Assembly: GCA_022711195.1 (NCBI GenBank)
Contig: JAKLFN010000007.1
Coordinates: 1-26,516, forward strand
Reading direction: 5' to 3'
Length of the DNA stretch: 26,516 nt
From: Bacteroidota bacterium
GTDB lineage: Bacteria > Bacteroidota > Bacteroidia > Bacteroidales > VadinHA17
The notes below the pieces were generated by a model. That model searched no databases and was not told the DNA's origin. It worked only from the letters and a program-made list of their open reading frames with translations. The translations under genes were made by a program, and so were the position numbers. Positions 17,283 to 24,888 of this stretch are shown piece after piece (position 1 is the first letter of the stretch; every line of letters starts with the position of its first letter).

Positions 17283-18812
17283 TTATTCCCACTCAATAGT
17301 GGCGGGAGGTTTTGAGCTGATATCATAAACGACCCTGTTAATCCCTTTTACCTTGTTAATTATTTCATTTGAAACAGCGGCAAGGAAGTCATGAGGCAGC
17401 TGGGCCCAGTCGGCGGTCATTCCGTCGGTTGAGCAGACGGCTCTCAGTACAGCAGCATACTCATAGGTACGTTCATCGCCCATTACTCCTACAGACTGAA
17501 CAGGGAGCAGTATTGTTGCCGCCTGCCACACTTCATCGTAAAGGTTGCTTTTCCGCAGTCCTTCAATGAAGATATCATCAGCATCTTTCAGTATCCTCAG
17601 TTTTTCCCTGCTCAGCGCCCCAAGCAGACGTACTGCCAGGCCCGGTCCGGGAAAAGGATGCCGTTTCAGGATAAATTCCGGCACACCGATCGCTGAACCC
17701 ACCCTTCTCACTTCATCCTTGAACAGCAGCCTGAGAGGTTCAACCACTTTCAGGTTCATCTTCTCGGGAAGACCTCCTACATTATGATGCGACTTTATTG
17801 TCGCCGAGGGACCCTTTACTGATACTGATTCTATTACATCGGGATAAATAGTACCCTGTGCGAGCCACCTGACATCTTTTACCTTATGAGCTTCCTCGTC
17901 GAAAACCTCAATAAATGTCTTCCCTATTATCTTCCTTTTCTGCTCAGGGTCGCTCACTCCTTCCAGCGCATCGAGAAATCTTTCGCCGGCATCAACGCCG
18001 GTAACATTAAGGCCAAGACCCTTATACGAGTCCATCACTTTCTCAAATTCATTTTTGCGCAGAAGCCCGTTATCGACAAATATGCAGTGGAGGTTGTTTC
18101 CAACAGCCCTGTCGAGAAGTACTGCGGCAACTGTCGAATCAACTCCGCCTGAAAGACCCAGGATAACCTTGTCGCTCCCGAGTTTCGACTTCAGCCCGGC
18201 AATGGTTGTTTCTGCAAACGAACCGGGTGTCCAGTCATTTTTACAACCGCAGATAACCGATATGAAATTAGTAAGAAGGGTCTTCCCTTCGGTGGTATGG
18301 TAAACTTCAGGATGGAACTGGATGCCCCAGGTCTTTTCACCCTTTATATGGAACGCTCCTGCCTCCACATCTTCTGTCGAACCTGTTATCTCATAGGTGG
18401 AAGGCCATCGTATAATGGTATCGCCGTGCGACATCCACACCTGTGTACCTTGTTTCAATCCTGCAAGAAGCGGATCGCCGGTACTAATCTTCACCAGGTT
18501 AGCACGGCCATATTCCCTCGAATTTGAAGGAGCCACCTCGCCTCCATAACCATGAACAAGATATTGAGCGCCGTAGCAGACGCCGAGGAGAGGGATTCTC
18601 CCTTTAATATCTTTCAGGTCAGGGACAGGGGCATTCCTGTCACGTACCGACGCCGGGCTGCCAGAGAGAATTACACCTTTAACTGTGTCACCCGGAGGAG
18701 GGAAATGGTTATAAGGATGTATCTCACAATAAACATTAAGCTCTCGTATACGCCTGGCTATCAACTGCGTATATTGTGATCCGAAATCGAGTATAAGGAT
18801 TTTTTCCTGCAC
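17283..18812 (-). CDS. guaA: GMP synthase (glutamine-hydrolysing)
   Basis: The 509-residue protein matches the usual length of bacterial GuaA. The N-terminal class I glutamine amidotransferase domain has its triad at C79 ([11 protein letters not shown]), H167 and E169 ([10 protein letters not shown]). The ATP pyrophosphatase domain has the P-loop [13 protein letters not shown] (SGGVDS at 221-226), and the C-terminal dimerisation domain ends with [15 protein letters not shown], a highly conserved GuaA terminus. It makes GMP from XMP, ATP and glutamine in the cytosol. It lies 39 bp downstream of rnz on the same strand. All key residues are present. Confidence 0.98.
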   Translation of the reverse strand: MQEKILILDFGSQYTQLIARRIRELNVYCEIHPYNHFPPPGDTVKGVILSGSPASVRDRNAPVPDLKDIKGRIPLLGVCYGAQYLVHGYGGEVAPSNSREYGRANLVKISTGDPLLAGLKQGTQVWMSHGDTIIRWPSTYEITGSTEDVEAGAFHIKGEKTWGIQFHPEVYHTTEGKTLLTNFISVICGCKNDWTPGSFAETTIAGLKSKLGSDKVILGLSGGVDSTVAAVLLDRAVGNNLHCIFVDNGLLRKNEFEKVMDSYKGLGLNVTGVDAGERFLDALEGVSDPEQKRKIIGKTFIEVFDEEAHKVKDVRWLAQGTIYPDVIESVSVKGPSATIKSHHNVGGLPEKMNLKVVEPLRLLFKDEVRRVGSAIGVPEFILKRHPFPGPGLAVRLLGALSREKLRILKDADDIFIEGLRKSNLYDEVWQAATILLPVQSVGVMGDERTYEYAAVLRAVCSTDGMTADWAQLPHDFLAAVSNEIINKVKGINRVVYDISSKPPATIEWE

Positions 18813-18851
18813 GTTCAGTCAATCTGGGAAGAGCACAAAGATATTGATTCT

Positions 18852-19784
18852 TTATTTACCATTTTCAAAAGCAGTAAGATCATATGTAGAACCGTCGATT
18901 GCAGCATAAGTGTTCGGGAATATCTCTTTAGCCTCTTTTACCAGTTGATTGACATTACGGTACCTTGCTGAGAAATGGCCTATAATAAGTGTTCCTGCAC
19001 CCGCATTGACTGCTGTTCGTGCCGCATCGGAAGTTGTCGAGTGGCCTGTCGTATGTGCCAGGTCGCTCAATTCGCGGTCGAAAGTTGCTTCGTGGTAGAG
19101 CACGTCTGCACCTTTTACGAATTCCGCAAGCCGTTTAAAATATTTTGTATCGCTGCAGTAAGCATACGAAAGTGGTTTGCGGCCGCTGACTGTTATATCC
19201 TCATTATGTATTACCTCTCCGTCGGTTGTAATAAAATCCTCACCTTTCTTTATAGCCGGGATTCTCACGCCGGGGATTGAGTATTTCTCAATGGCCTCCT
19301 TTATAATATTTCTATCGGGTGTTTTTTCCCTGAAAAGAAAACCAAAAGAAGGAATTCTGTGTTCCAGGGGGAAAGAAGTCACAGTTGTATACTTATCATC
19401 CAGAACCACGACAGGATCTTTTCCTGAAAGAGGTATAAATTTGATTTCATAGTTCAGGTGAATGTCGAAGTCGTTAAGGTGTGAATTAAGTATTCCTTCA
19501 TAGGCTGCAGGTGCGTATAGATGAAGTGGTGTTTTCCTTCCCATGAGGCTGAATGTTGACAGTAGTCCGTAAAGGCCGAAAATATGGTCGCCATGAAGGT
19601 GGCTTATGAAGATATGGTTTATTTTCCCGAACCTTATTTTGTTTCTGCGGAGCTGCATCTGTGTTCCTTCGCCGCAGTCTATTAAATACAACCGCTCATG
19701 TGCATTGAGCACATGAGCGGAAGGAAATCTTTCTGATGTTGGCAATGCAGAACTACTGCCAAGTATTGTCAATTTCATCGGCAT
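18852..19784 (-). CDS. rnz: Ribonuclease Z
   Basis: This 310-residue protein is a short-form tRNase Z of the metallo-beta-lactamase fold. The zinc motif HLHGDH is at residues 62-67 in INHIFISHLHGDHIFGLYGLL. Further ligands are expected at SYCSDTKYF, at HEATFDRELSDLAHTTGHSTTSDA (which includes the family histidine of the exosite region) and at LIIGHFSARY. It cleaves the 3' trailer from tRNA precursors to expose the end where CCA is added. MPM at the start allows ATG at 19784 or two codons later; the second gives the common MKLTILG start. It lies 18 bp after the STAS gene and 39 bp before guaA. Confidence 0.95.
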   Translation of the reverse strand: MPMKLTILGSSSALPTSERFPSAHVLNAHERLYLIDCGEGTQMQLRRNKIRFGKINHIFISHLHGDHIFGLYGLLSTFSLMGRKTPLHLYAPAAYEGILNSHLNDFDIHLNYEIKFIPLSGKDPVVVLDDKYTTVTSFPLEHRIPSFGFLFREKTPDRNIIKEAIEKYSIPGVRIPAIKKGEDFITTDGEVIHNEDITVSGRKPLSYAYCSDTKYFKRLAEFVKGADVLYHEATFDRELSDLAHTTGHSTTSDAARTAVNAGAGTLIIGHFSARYRNVNQLVKEAKEIFPNTYAAIDGSTYDLTAFENGK

Positions 19785-19802
19785 TCTGCAGTGCAGACTA
19801 CA

Positions 19803-20141
19803 TCAGGATATCATTTTTTCTGCATCAGCCACTGAACCTGTAATTGTCAGGACCGTATCGAGCTGAGAAATGGTGATCAGTCGTTCTACTGCTTCATTAA
19901 GGCCGCAGAGCACAAATGTACCACCCGCATTTTTACATAATCTGTTGGCTACCAGGATAGCGCTCAGACCTGAAGAATCGCAGTACTGACATTTATCGAG
20001 GTCAAGAATGATGTTTTTCTCACCCTTGCCTGAAACAAGCACAAGTTCGGATTTCAGTGCAGGAGCTATATGTGTGTCCAGCTTCTCAGACTGAATCTGA
20101 ATTACTGTGCAGTTATTCCGGCTTTCAATGTTGAAATCCAT
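19803..20141 (-). CDS. STAS-domain protein (anti-sigma factor antagonist-like)
   Basis: This 112-residue, single-domain STAS protein has the phosphorylation loop QYCDSSGLSAIL, with DSSG at residues 55-58, after the strand NIILDLDKC. The C-terminal half (GGTFVLCGLNEAVERLITISQLDTVLTI) is a typical SpoIIAA/RsbV-like end. It probably acts by phosphorylation-dependent binding to a HATPase kinase or another partner. The gene sits between rpsA (39 bp upstream) and rnz (18 bp downstream) and is likely co-transcribed with them, an unusual place for a switch protein unless its level is meant to follow translation capacity. No cognate kinase or phosphatase is adjacent. Confidence 0.88.
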   Translation of the reverse strand: MDFNIESRNNCTVIQIQSEKLDTHIAPALKSELVLVSGKGEKNIILDLDKCQYCDSSGLSAILVANRLCKNAGGTFVLCGLNEAVERLITISQLDTVLTITGSVADAEKMIS

Positions 20142-20180
20142 AATCTTATTTTTATACTGCCTCTAATTTAGAAAATATTT

Positions 20181-22253
20181 CTATTTCTTGGAAGCTTTAT
20201 TTTCTTTTTCTTCCATTTCTTCTTTCAGGGCTGCAAGCTGTGTGATGTCGCCAAGGGTTGTTTTCTCAACATTGGATTTAGCCTTACGTGTTGATTTCTT
20301 TGCTGTTTCACCTTCTGATTTCCTGGCAGGAGCTTCGGCAGTTTTCTTCTCGTCTTCAAAAGTTCTGCTGTGCGAAACGATGATTTTCTTGGCAGATTTA
20401 TTGAATTCGATAACCTTGAATGACAGTTTTTCATCAACTTTTGCTACCGAGCCGTCTTCCTTAACCAGGTGTTTTGGTGTGGCAAATCCTTCAACGCCAT
20501 AAGGAAGTGCTATTACAGCGCCTTTATCGAATACTTCCATTACCGTTCCTTCATGAACCGAGTCAACGGTAAAGAGTCCTTCGAATACATCCCATGGATT
20601 CTCCTCGAGCTGCTTATGACCCAGGCTGAGCCTTCTGTTATCCTTGTCAATTTCGAGGACAACGACTTCGATCTCTGCATCAATAGCTGTGAATTCTGCC
20701 GGATGCTTGATCTTTTTGGTCCACGACAGATCCGATATATGTATCAGTCCGTCAACACCTTCCTCGATCTCAACGAATACGCCGAAGTTGGTAAAATTAC
20801 GTACACGTGCAGTATGTTTTGAACCAACAGTGTACTTATCATCGATGTTCTGCCATGGATCGGGTTTGAGCTGCTTGATGCCGAGTGACATTTTTCTTTC
20901 TGCCCTGTCGAGGGTAAGTATCACGGCTTCAACCTCATCGCCCACTTTCATAAACTCCTGTGCGCTGCGCAGATGCTGCGACCACGACATCTCTGACACA
21001 TGTATCAGGCCTTCTACGCCGGTTGCTATTTCAACAAATGCACCATAATCGGCCATAACCACAACCTTGCCTTTAACCTTGTCGCCGATCTTCATGTCGG
21101 GATCTACTGAATCCCACGGATGAGGAGTAAGCTGCTTCAGGCCAAGGGCTATCCTCTTCTTGTCGTCGTCGAAATCGAGGATAACAACATTGAGCTTCTG
21201 GTCGAGTTTGACAATCTCTTCAGGATGATTAACCCTGCCCCATGAAAGGTCAGTGATGTGAATAAGTCCGTCAACACCGCCAAGGTCAATGAATACACCA
21301 TATGATGTGATATTCTTAACGGTTCCTTCAAGAACCTGTCCTTTTTCAAGTTTTGCAATGATCTCTTTCTTCTGCTGTTCAAGCTCGGCTTCAATGAGCG
21401 CTTTGTGCGAAACAACAACGTTCTTGAATTCCTGGTTGATCTTTACAACCTTGAATTCCATTGTCTTTCCTACAAATACATCATAGTCACGGATCGGCTT
21501 GACATCAATCTGTGAACCAGGAAGGAATGCTTCAATGCCAAATACATCAACGATCATTCCACCTTTTGTCCTGCACTTGATGTAACCTGTGATGATCTCA
21601 TCTTTCTCAAGGGAAGCATTCACCCTGTCCCATGAGTTTATTGCACGTGCTTTTTTGTGTGAAAGGAGAAGCTGTCCTTTCTTATCTTCCTGACTTTCAA
21701 CATAAACCTCAACAGTGTCACCCACTTTAAGGCCCGGGTTATAACGGAATTCGTTCAAACTTACAACACCCTCCGACTTATAACCAATGTTGATAACCAC
21801 TTCGCGCGGTGTCATCTGGATAACCGTTCCATGTACAACTTCATCAACAGCAACTGTCGATAAAGTCTTGTCATACATGGCCTCATAATCCTTGTGCTTC
21901 TGTGAGCTCTTAAGCTCTTCATTCTCGAAAGCGGTCCAGTCAAACTCCTCATTTGCATGGGTCAGGCCTGCTGTAACATCATCTTTCTTTGATTTTTTCG
22001 GCTTCTTTTCGTCAGCCGGGACCTTTACGACAATCTCTTCAACCTCCGGTGTTTCGGCACCCGCTTCAGGCTCAACAGCCTCGTGTGCAACATCGGGATT
22101 CAGTTCTGATACGGGAGCCAATTCTTCTTCAAGCGCTTCCTCAATCAGTTTTTCATGTGTCTCTTTGACAATCTTTGCCTTCTTTACAGGTTTCGGGCTC
22201 TCTTCTTTTTCAACAACTTCTTTCTTGGTTGTCTTCTTTTTACTTTCAGTCAT
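20181..22253 (-). CDS. rpsA: 30S ribosomal protein S1, with long charged N-terminal extension
   Basis: The 690-residue protein contains six S1 RNA-binding repeats from about residue 130 to 635. Repeats 3-5 are the most canonical, each with a segment such as GVFIDLGGVDGLIHITDLSW, GAFVEIATGVEGLIHVSEMSW or GVFVEIEEGVDGLIHISDLSW and each ending in a GLKQL- or GHKQL-type motif. Before them is a roughly 125-residue low-complexity extension rich in Lys, Glu, Val and Pro; after them is a basic/acidic tail ending KEEMEEKENKASKK. S1 helps recruit mRNA to the 30S subunit, which matters in Bacteroidota because their mRNAs seldom have strong Shine-Dalgarno sequences. It is the first gene of a probable rpsA-STAS-rnz-guaA transcript, with a promoter candidate about 60 bp upstream. 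Confidence 0.95.
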   Translation of the reverse strand: MTESKKKTTKKEVVEKEESPKPVKKAKIVKETHEKLIEEALEEELAPVSELNPDVAHEAVEPEAGAETPEVEEIVVKVPADEKKPKKSKKDDVTAGLTHANEEFDWTAFENEELKSSQKHKDYEAMYDKTLSTVAVDEVVHGTVIQMTPREVVINIGYKSEGVVSLNEFRYNPGLKVGDTVEVYVESQEDKKGQLLLSHKKARAINSWDRVNASLEKDEIITGYIKCRTKGGMIVDVFGIEAFLPGSQIDVKPIRDYDVFVGKTMEFKVVKINQEFKNVVVSHKALIEAELEQQKKEIIAKLEKGQVLEGTVKNITSYGVFIDLGGVDGLIHITDLSWGRVNHPEEIVKLDQKLNVVILDFDDDKKRIALGLKQLTPHPWDSVDPDMKIGDKVKGKVVVMADYGAFVEIATGVEGLIHVSEMSWSQHLRSAQEFMKVGDEVEAVILTLDRAERKMSLGIKQLKPDPWQNIDDKYTVGSKHTARVRNFTNFGVFVEIEEGVDGLIHISDLSWTKKIKHPAEFTAIDAEIEVVVLEIDKDNRRLSLGHKQLEENPWDVFEGLFTVDSVHEGTVMEVFDKGAVIALPYGVEGFATPKHLVKEDGSVAKVDEKLSFKVIEFNKSAKKIIVSHSRTFEDEKKTAEAPARKSEGETAKKSTRKAKSNVEKTTLGDITQLAALKEEMEEKENKASKK

Positions 22254-22311
22254 GATAATTAAAACAATCTAATAATTAATAAGTTAGACATTATATTGGA
22301 AAATTGGTCTG

Positions 22312-22343
22312 CAAAGATAGGGATATATTTCAAATATTGCATA
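22312..22343 (-). promoter_or_regulatory. Candidate rpsA promoter
   Basis: The minus strand has TATCTTTG (22312-22319), an exact TAnnTTTG match, with TATG (22340-22343), one mismatch from TTTG, exactly 20 bp upstream. This gives a leader of roughly 50 nt before the rpsA ATG at 22253. It is among the better promoter matches in the window. Confidence 0.5.
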
Positions 22344-22373
22344 ATTAATGATAAGATTTTCATAAAGATATAG

Positions 22374-22422
22374 GGCGTCAGGCGTCGGGCATCGGGCGTC
22401 AGGCGTCGGGCGTCGGGTGTGT
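22374..22422 (+). repeat. Left array: tandem 7-bp repeats GGCGTCR
   Basis: Six heptamers run in register from 22374 to 22415: GGCGTCA, GGCGTCG, GGCATCG, GGCGTCA, GGCGTCG, GGCGTCG, with a decayed seventh, GGTGTGT, at 22416-22422. The array is very GC-rich in an AT-rich intergenic region. An inverted copy lies at 22917-22951, on the other side of the four-helix-bundle gene. Confidence 0.95.
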
Positions 22423-22472
22423 TGCACTTAATCTTATTCTTCCTGATGCCGGTTGCCTGTATCCTGCAGCCG

Positions 22473-22826
22473 TTATTTCGATCTGTATTTGATTAAAGAA
22501 GTAAGCATAGCACTAATTTGCTCACATTCTTTTTCAAAGAAATGGTATTGACTCTCTTTAAGATAACCTATCTCCATACCAATGACCAGTTGAGTTCTTA
22601 ATTCAGCGATAGAGCCTCTTGCAATGTAAAAATGACGTACACTTTGTTTATCAGTATCAAGATTATCTACCTCCGCTATGTTAGAAGGGACTGATACGGA
22701 TGCTCTTCTAATTTGATCCTTTAATCCAAAGTCTTTTATGAAAGCTCCGTCTTCAGTTAACTTATAAATGCTAACAGCAAGATCTTTTGCTTGATTCCAA
22801 ACCTTTAATTCCTTAAAATTTCCCAT
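22473..22826 (-). CDS. Four-helix bundle protein (S23 / 23S rRNA intervening-sequence protein family)
   Basis: With the start at ATG 22824-22826, this 117-residue protein begins MGNFKELKVWNQAKDLAVSIYKLT, the standard opening of the S23/IVP-like four-helix-bundle family. It continues with DQIRRASVSVPSNIAEV, where family members typically have R-R-A-x-S-I-P-x-N-I-A-E-G, and with FYIARGSIAELRTQLVIGMEIGYL. An upstream ATG at 22896-22898 would add 24 hydrophobic residues not expected in the family. Relatives are encoded inside 23S rRNA intervening sequences of several bacteria and share a fold with the Avd accessory protein of diversity-generating retroelements; their function is poorly known. Two 60-base lines sampled from the gene contain only 19 and 21 G+C, well below neighbouring genes, which suggests acquisition by transfer. 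It lies between inverted heptamer arrays. Confidence 0.85.
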   Translation of the reverse strand: MGNFKELKVWNQAKDLAVSIYKLTEDGAFIKDFGLKDQIRRASVSVPSNIAEVDNLDTDKQSVRHFYIARGSIAELRTQLVIGMEIGYLKESQYHFFEKECEQISAMLTSLIKYRSK

Positions 22827-22916
22827 TTCGCAGCGATTTAAAAATGAATAAATAAAAATTCCACACTTCAATGTAGCAATTATTAATAAGATATCCAATA
22901 TTTAATTACTGAAGCC

Positions 22917-22951
22917 TGACGCCCGACGCCCGACGCCTGACGCCATACGCC
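22917..22951 (-). repeat. Right array: inverted tandem 7-bp repeats
   Basis: Five heptamers in the opposite orientation: TGACGCC, CGACGCC, CGACGCC, TGACGCC and a diverged ATACGCC. On the minus strand they read GGCGTAT, GGCGTCA, GGCGTCG, GGCGTCG, GGCGTCA. The order of A- and G-ended units matches part of the left array, so the two are true inverted copies and not just similar low-complexity tracts. Confidence 0.95.
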
Positions 22952-23049
22952 TCCTTCTATTTACTATCCGAAGAGGTTCAGGTAGTTTTTCGAATGATAA
23001 GTCAAAACCGCTTCCAATTAACTAAATATCAATTTACTATTTTAGACTT

Positions 23050-23080
23050 ATTGGAAAATTCAAATATTTGCATACTTTTG
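23050..23080 (+). promoter_or_regulatory. Candidate promoter of the FadL-family gene
   Basis: TACTTTTG (23073-23080) matches TAnnTTTG exactly. ATTG (23050-23053), one mismatch from TTTG, lies 19 bp upstream. Transcription would begin near 23087, giving a leader of about 75 nt before the ATG at 23162. Confidence 0.5.
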
Positions 23081-23161
23081 AACGTTTTTTGGATTTTCGT
23101 ACTACGGGAGCAGAAGCTTCTAGAGGCCTCTGTTCCTGAATATAAACTTAAAAACAATTCT

Positions 23162-24799
23162 ATGAGAAAAATTCTGACATTAATTGCCGGTATCGTTTTG
23201 ACCGGAAATCTTTTTGCCGGGGGGCTGGTTACGAACACCAACCAGAGTGCCACCTGGGTTCGCATGCCCTCCAGGAATGCATCGACACAGATCGACGCAG
23301 CATATTACAATCCTGCAGGATTGACAAAGCTGGATAACGGTTTTCATTTTTCACTGAGCAACCAGATCATTTCACAGACAAGGACCATTACCAGTTCATA
23401 TCCTTATCTGAACAACAGTGAATATAAGGGTACCGTTTTTGCTCCGCTTTTCCCTTCGATCTATGCAGCCTTTAAGATGAACAAGTTTGCTGTTTCGCTT
23501 GGATTTATGCCTATCGGCGGCGGCGGCGGTGCAACTTATGATTCCGGGCTTCCATCATTCGAGATGAGCATTGCAGATCTTGTTCCGATGACCTATAATA
23601 ATGGATTCGGAACCACCGAATATGATGCTGACATTTCTTTTGAAGGCTCATCTGTATTCTTTGGGTACCAGGCTAATGTTGCATATAAAATTAATGATTT
23701 CATATCTGTTGCAGCCGGCTTAAGAATGGTAACTGCAAAAAATACCTATACCGGTTATTTAAGGGATATCAGCATCAATCCTAATTATCCGGCATTTGGA
23801 GCTGCATATAACGGTTCTATGGTACTTGCCAGCGATTTCTTTACTTCCGGAGCCACAACAATGGCAGCTCTTAGCGCCGGTGCAACTTCATTTGCTGCAG
23901 GCTTACAGCCGATCATAACAGGTGGTGGCGGAGGCGTTCTGTTATCGAATGGAACCTCCGTAGGCCTGACAACAACCCAGATTGGACAAATACAGCAAAT
24001 CCTTGGAGCAGCCGGACAGACTCCTGCTCAAATAGGTGCAGCTACTATTTCGACCTCCCAGGCAGTTCTTACCGCTGCTGCCCCAGGATTCACGGCAACA
24101 GGTACAACATTAAGTGGCTATGCTGCTCAAACAAGTGATATTGAGGTTGATGCAGAAGAAAGCGGGATGGGATATTCTCCTATGATAAGTGTAAATATCT
24201 CTCCCATTGAGAACCTTAATATCAGTGTGAAATATGAGTTCTTGACCAAACTTGAACTTACAACTTCTCTCGCTGCTCCTACAATGGGCGCAGGTATTTT
24301 TATCCAGGATGAAAAGAAAAGGGCTGATATGCCGGCAATGTTATCTGTGGGTGCTGAATTGAAACTTTCAAAGATCAGAGTGGCTGCAGGTGCAAATTAT
24401 TTCTTCGATAAATCAGCTGACTATGGCCACAAATCACCAACCGGATTTTATGAAAACAGTGAAATTATTGAGAGCAACGGTATGACAGCCAACATAGCTG
24501 CAGAGCTCAGCCTCACCGACAAAATACTTGTAAGCGGTGGCTATGCTTGGGGAAACAAAGGTGTCAATGCCCTCTACCAGAGCGATATGACATTTGCCAA
24601 TGCAACACACTCAATCAACGGCGGCGGCGCATATAACATCTCCGATAAGATCAGGCTGAACCTTGGCGCAGGATATACATTCTACCTTGAAGACGAGAAG
24701 GATGTGAATCATTTCCTTGGTGCTACCAACCTGCTGCCTAAAGAAACATACACCAAAGGCACATTGATGTTCGGCGTTGGCCTCGATGTAAGCTTCTAA
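23162..24799 (+). CDS. OmpP1/FadL/TodX-family outer-membrane transport protein
   Basis: Starting at ATG 23162 the protein has 545 residues and a clear signal peptide (MRKILTLIAGIVLTGNLFAG). The mature N-terminus contains DAAYYNPAGLTKLDNGFHFSLSNQ, matching the FadL-family pattern N-P-A-x-L that forms the plug hatch, and the C-terminus ends LMFGVGLDVSF with a terminal phenylalanine, as usual for outer-membrane barrels. Members take up hydrophobic compounds such as long-chain fatty acids. Between about residues 218 and 325 lies a region rich in Gly, Ala, Ser and Thr (for example ITGGGGGVLLSNGTS) that looks like an insertion compared with E. coli FadL. A longer frame from 22994 is rejected because it would bury the signal peptide. 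A terminator follows. Confidence 0.9.
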   Translation: MRKILTLIAGIVLTGNLFAGGLVTNTNQSATWVRMPSRNASTQIDAAYYNPAGLTKLDNGFHFSLSNQIISQTRTITSSYPYLNNSEYKGTVFAPLFPSIYAAFKMNKFAVSLGFMPIGGGGGATYDSGLPSFEMSIADLVPMTYNNGFGTTEYDADISFEGSSVFFGYQANVAYKINDFISVAAGLRMVTAKNTYTGYLRDISINPNYPAFGAAYNGSMVLASDFFTSGATTMAALSAGATSFAAGLQPIITGGGGGVLLSNGTSVGLTTTQIGQIQQILGAAGQTPAQIGAATISTSQAVLTAAAPGFTATGTTLSGYAAQTSDIEVDAEESGMGYSPMISVNISPIENLNISVKYEFLTKLELTTSLAAPTMGAGIFIQDEKKRADMPAMLSVGAELKLSKIRVAAGANYFFDKSADYGHKSPTGFYENSEIIESNGMTANIAAELSLTDKILVSGGYAWGNKGVNALYQSDMTFANATHSINGGGAYNISDKIRLNLGAGYTFYLEDEKDVNHFLGATNLLPKETYTKGTLMFGVGLDVSF

Positions 24800-24820
24800 A
24801 CAAACACATCAATATTTATA

Positions 24821-24852
24821 AAGCTGATCCGTTACGGGTCAGCTTTTTTTTT
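24821..24852 (+). terminator. Rho-independent terminator after the FadL-family gene
   Basis: AAGCTGATCC (24821-24830) pairs with GGGTCAGCTT (24836-24845) around GTTAC, with one internal T-G wobble, and runs directly into nine T residues (24844-24852). It lies 21 bp after the stop codon and is a textbook terminator separating this gene from the efflux operon. Confidence 0.9.
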
Positions 24853-24859
24853 GCGAAAT

Positions 24860-24877
24860 TTGTATCACACGATACAA
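24860..24877. promoter_or_regulatory. Palindromic candidate operator ahead of the RND efflux genes
   Basis: TTGTATC (24860-24866) and GATACAA (24871-24877) form a perfect 7-bp inverted repeat with the 4-bp spacer ACAC, ending 11 bp before the adaptor ATG. The size and position suit a dimeric repressor such as a TetR-family protein, which often controls RND efflux operons. No regulator gene is visible in the window, so this is inference from symmetry and location. Confidence 0.5.
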
Positions 24878-24888
24878 CTCACCCTGAA

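Larger units (their letters stand above)
22374..22951. mobile_element. Candidate repeat-bounded cassette carrying a four-helix-bundle gene
   Basis: The two heptamer arrays face each other; bases 22395-22417 are the exact reverse complement of 22922-22944 (23 bp), and the match continues with a few mismatches on both sides. Between them lies one AT-rich gene. There is no transposase and no target-site duplication was recognised, so calling it mobile is inference. It may be a passively spreading element related to rRNA intervening sequences, or simply a gene with folded RNA boundaries. Confidence 0.45.
22827..23161. other. Intergenic stretch between the four-helix-bundle gene and the FadL gene
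   Basis: These 335 bases hold the upstream region of the four-helix-bundle gene, the right heptamer array (22917-22951) and a promoter candidate for the FadL gene (23050-23080). An open frame without family support runs through 22994-23161 into the FadL gene; it is treated as untranslated leader because the downstream ATG begins a proper signal peptide. Confidence 0.6.

Noticed and set aside
20644..21048. Plus-strand open frame of 134 codons within rpsA
   Set aside because: It is an antisense shadow of the repeated S1 domains, which keep the opposite strand open in places.
22374..22422. CRISPR-like array
   Set aside because: The repeats are 7 bp and directly adjacent, with no spacers, and no cas gene is present.
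22827..22898. Upstream start for the four-helix-bundle protein
   Set aside because: The extra 24 residues are hydrophobic and precede the normal family N-terminus MGNFKELKVW; the internal ATG gives the usual length.
22374..22951. Diversity-generating retroelement (the four-helix-bundle protein as Avd)
   Set aside because: No reverse transcriptase gene and no template/variable repeat pair with adenine-biased differences were seen; the protein family is only distantly related in fold.
22994..23161. N-terminal extension of the FadL-family protein from the ATG at 22994
   Set aside because: It would place 56 residues before a good signal peptide, and a promoter candidate at 23050-23080 lies inside the extension.
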